Origin: JACVRW01 sp963739095
Lineage (GTDB): Bacteria; Actinomycetota; Thermoleophilia; Solirubrobacterales; Thermoleophilaceae
Reading direction: 5' to 3'
Assembly: GCA_963739095.1 (NCBI GenBank)
Contig: CAVTZF010000015.1
Coordinates: 3,445-67,444 of the forward strand
DNA: 64,000 nt
Below are positions 62,449 through 64,000 of this stretch, piece by piece. A program made the translations under genes and the position numbers. The notes under the pieces were generated by a model that was not told the origin of the DNA, searched no databases, and worked only from the letters and a program-made list of their open reading frames with translations. The stretch's first letter is position 1. Every line of letters starts with the position of its first letter.

Positions 62449-64000
62449 CTACATCCGGTAGACGGGCGCCGAGCGCGCGGGGAGCGGCGCGTTGGCGCAG
62501 GCGCCGAGCGCAAGGCCGAGCACGCGGCGGGTGTCGAGCGGGTCGATCACGCCGTCGTCCCAGAGCCGCGCGGTCGAGTAGTACGGCTGGCCCTGGTGCT
62601 CGTACTGCTCGCGCAGCTGCGCGCCCGTCTCGGGCTGGCCGACCTCGGTCATCACGGTCGCGGCCTGCTCGCCGCCCATCACGGAGATGCGCGCGCCCGG
62701 CCACATCCACAGGAAGCGCGGATCGTAGGCACGCCCGCACATGCCGTAGTTGCCGGCGCCGAACGACCCACCGACGATCACGGTCAGCTTCGGGACGCGC
62801 GTGGTGGAGACGGCGGTGACCATCTTGGCCCCGTCCTTGGCGATGCCGCCGGCCTCGTACTCGCGCCCGACCATGAAGCCGGTGATGTTCTGGAGGAAGA
62901 CGAGCGGCACGCCGCGCTGGTCGCACAGCTCGATGAAGTGCGCCGCCTTGAGCGCACTCTCCGAGAAGAGGATCCCGTGGTTCGCGATCACGCCGGCCGG
63001 GTGGCCGTGGATGTGGGCGAAGCCGCAGACGAGCGTCGTGCCGTACTCGGCCTTGAACTCGTGCAGGCGGCTGCCGTCGACGATCCGGGCGATGATCTCG
63101 CGCGGGTCGTAGGGCGTTCGTGTGTCGGTCGCGACCGCCCCGTAGAGCGTGTCGGGGTCGACCACCGGCGGCTCTACGGAGGCGCGCTCCCAGGGGAGCG
63201 GCGGGCGCGGCGCGAGCGTCGCGACCACCGAGCGCAGGATGCGCAGCGCGTGCTCGTCGTCGGCCGCGAGGTGGTCGACGACGCCTGACGTGCGCGCGTG
63301 CAGCTCGCCGCCGCCGAGCTCCTCGGCGGTGATCTCCTCGCCGGTCGCCGCCTTCACGAGTGGCGGGCCGCCCAGGAAGATCGTGCCCTGGTCGCGCACG
63401 ATCACGGTCTCGTCGCTCATAGCGGGGACGTAGGCCCCACCCGCCGTGCAGGAGCCGAGCACGGCCGCCAGCTGAGGGATGCCCGCCGCCGCCATCGTCG
63501 CCTGGTTGAAGAAGATGCGCCCGAAGTGCTCGCGGTCCGGGAACACGTCGTCCTGGAGCGGGAGGAACGCGCCGCCCGAGTCGACGAGGTAGACGCAGGG
63601 CAGCCGGTTGTGCAGCGCGACCTCCTGGGCGCGCAGGTGCTTCTTCACGGTCATCGGGTAGTAGGTGCCGCCCTTGACGGTCGCGTCGTTTGCCACCACG
63701 ACGACCTCGCGGCCCGACACGCGCCCGACCCCCGTGATGATCCCGGCGCCGGGCGCGTCGCCGTCGTAGAGGCCCTCGGCGGCGAGCGGAGACAGCTCGA
63801 GGAACGGAGCGCCGGGATCGCACAGGCGCTCGACGCGCTCGCGCGGCAGCAGCTTGCCGCGCGCGACGTGGCGCTCGCGCGCCCGCTCCCCGCCTCCCGC
63901 CGCGACCCGCTCGAGGCGCTCGCGCAGATCGGCGGCGAGCCGGCGGTGCTCGGCCTCGTTCGCATCGAACTCCGGCGACCCCGGCCGGGCGTGGCTCGCG
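62449..64000 (-). CDS. Biotin-dependent acyl-CoA carboxylase carboxyltransferase (beta) subunit, start beyond window
   Basis: Partial gene, at least 517 residues and open at the window edge. It is the carboxyltransferase subunit of methylcrotonyl- or propionyl-type acyl-CoA carboxylase. Motifs: PRERVERLCDPGAPFLELSP, KGGTYYPMTVKKHLRAQEVA, LVDSGGAFLPLQ near the acyl-CoA pocket, FAHIHGHPAGVIANHGILFS, and SFGAGNYGMCGRAYDPRF near the C-terminus. It transfers CO2 from carboxybiotin to an acyl-CoA. Starting at GTG 63720 would lose the first 90 residues, so the true start lies beyond 64000. The biotin carboxylase partner is not in view. Confidence 0.92.
   Translation of the reverse strand, partial: ASHARPGSPEFDANEAEHRRLAADLRERLERVAAGGGERARERHVARGKLLPRERVERLCDPGAPFLELSPLAAEGLYDGDAPGAGIITGVGRVSGREVVVVANDATVKGGTYYPMTVKKHLRAQEVALHNRLPCVYLVDSGGAFLPLQDDVFPDREHFGRIFFNQATMAAAGIPQLAAVLGSCTAGGAYVPAMSDETVIVRDQGTIFLGGPPLVKAATGEEITAEELGGGELHARTSGVVDHLAADDEHALRILRSVVATLAPRPPLPWERASVEPPVVDPDTLYGAVATDTRTPYDPREIIARIVDGSRLHEFKAEYGTTLVCGFAHIHGHPAGVIANHGILFSESALKAAHFIELCDQRGVPLVFLQNITGFMVGREYEAGGIAKDGAKMVTAVSTTRVPKLTVIVGGSFGAGNYGMCGRAYDPRFLWMWPGARISVMGGEQAATVMTEVGQPETGAQLREQYEHQGQPYYSTARLWDDGVIDPLDTRRVLGLALGACANAPLPARSAPVYRM

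Noticed and set aside
62297..63823. Alternative frame opposite the carboxyltransferase N-terminus
   Set aside because: It is arginine-rich and lacks the motifs. The other frame holds all carboxyltransferase signatures without a break up to the window edge.
1..64000. CRISPR arrays, insertion sequences and tRNA genes
   Set aside because: No direct-repeat array with regular spacers, no transposase and no cloverleaf-like sequence was noticed on reading. Covariance-model scans were not possible here.

Overview
The window is GC-rich, densely packed actinobacterial chromosome. The gene content points to a Thermoleophilia-like member of the Actinomycetota (Solirubrobacterales or Gaiellales relative): a six-gene Mce locus, a deazaflavin (F420)-type nitroreductase, many TetR regulators, secreted beta-sandwich and delta-60 repeat proteins, and frequent GTG and TTG starts. 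This placement is an inference from gene content and composition; no rRNA or tRNA gene was seen.

Region 1 (about 1-8.1 kb, + strand) looks like a catabolic operon for a sugar acid or cyclitol: an FAD-linked oxidase, two xylose-isomerase-like TIM-barrel proteins, a Tm-1-like (UPF0261) protein, a creatininase-family hydrolase, a DeoR repressor, a Gfo/Idh/MocA dehydrogenase and an F420-type nitroreductase. Region 2 (8.1-13.7 kb) holds an EEP nuclease, a DUF5519-like protein, a Nudix hydrolase, and a xylose module: a ROK repressor and xylose isomerase facing xylulokinase across a XylR-like operator. Region 3 (13.7-30.6 kb) is mixed housekeeping: a DHA2 exporter, an HxlR regulator, a zinc peptidase, a beta-propeller protein, an AraC regulator, a cyclopropane synthase, a DEAD-box helicase, a delta-9 desaturase, an SPFH-NfeD-RDD membrane cluster, an HdeD-like protein and a 3-hydroxyacyl-CoA dehydrogenase.

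Region 4 (30.6-40.3 kb) has a long amine-oxidase plus acetoacetate-decarboxylase-like fusion, an MFS transporter, AzlCD, a two-TM ion channel, an M20 peptidase and a delta-60 repeat protein. Region 5 (40.3-54.8 kb) is a six-gene Mce operon on the - strand. It is followed by TetR genes, a PAS/GAF sensor and two related secreted proteins. No YrbE permease or Mce ATPase is in view. Region 6 (54.8-64 kb) is lipid-oriented: an acyl-CoA dehydrogenase, a third secreted protein, a diiron-SCP2 fusion plus an SDR with a divergent TetR, a GNAT, and the start-truncated beta subunit of a biotin-dependent acyl-CoA carboxylase.

Two features stand out. First, a 44-nt hairpin repeat occurs twice (8088-8131 and 22679-22722), each time between convergent genes, and supplies the last residues and stop codon of two unrelated proteins. 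Second, at least fifteen genes carry single-base frameshifts even though homology-like sequence continues on both sides. That density fits assembly or sequencing indels better than real decay, so split genes are given here as whole loci with the break positions stated.
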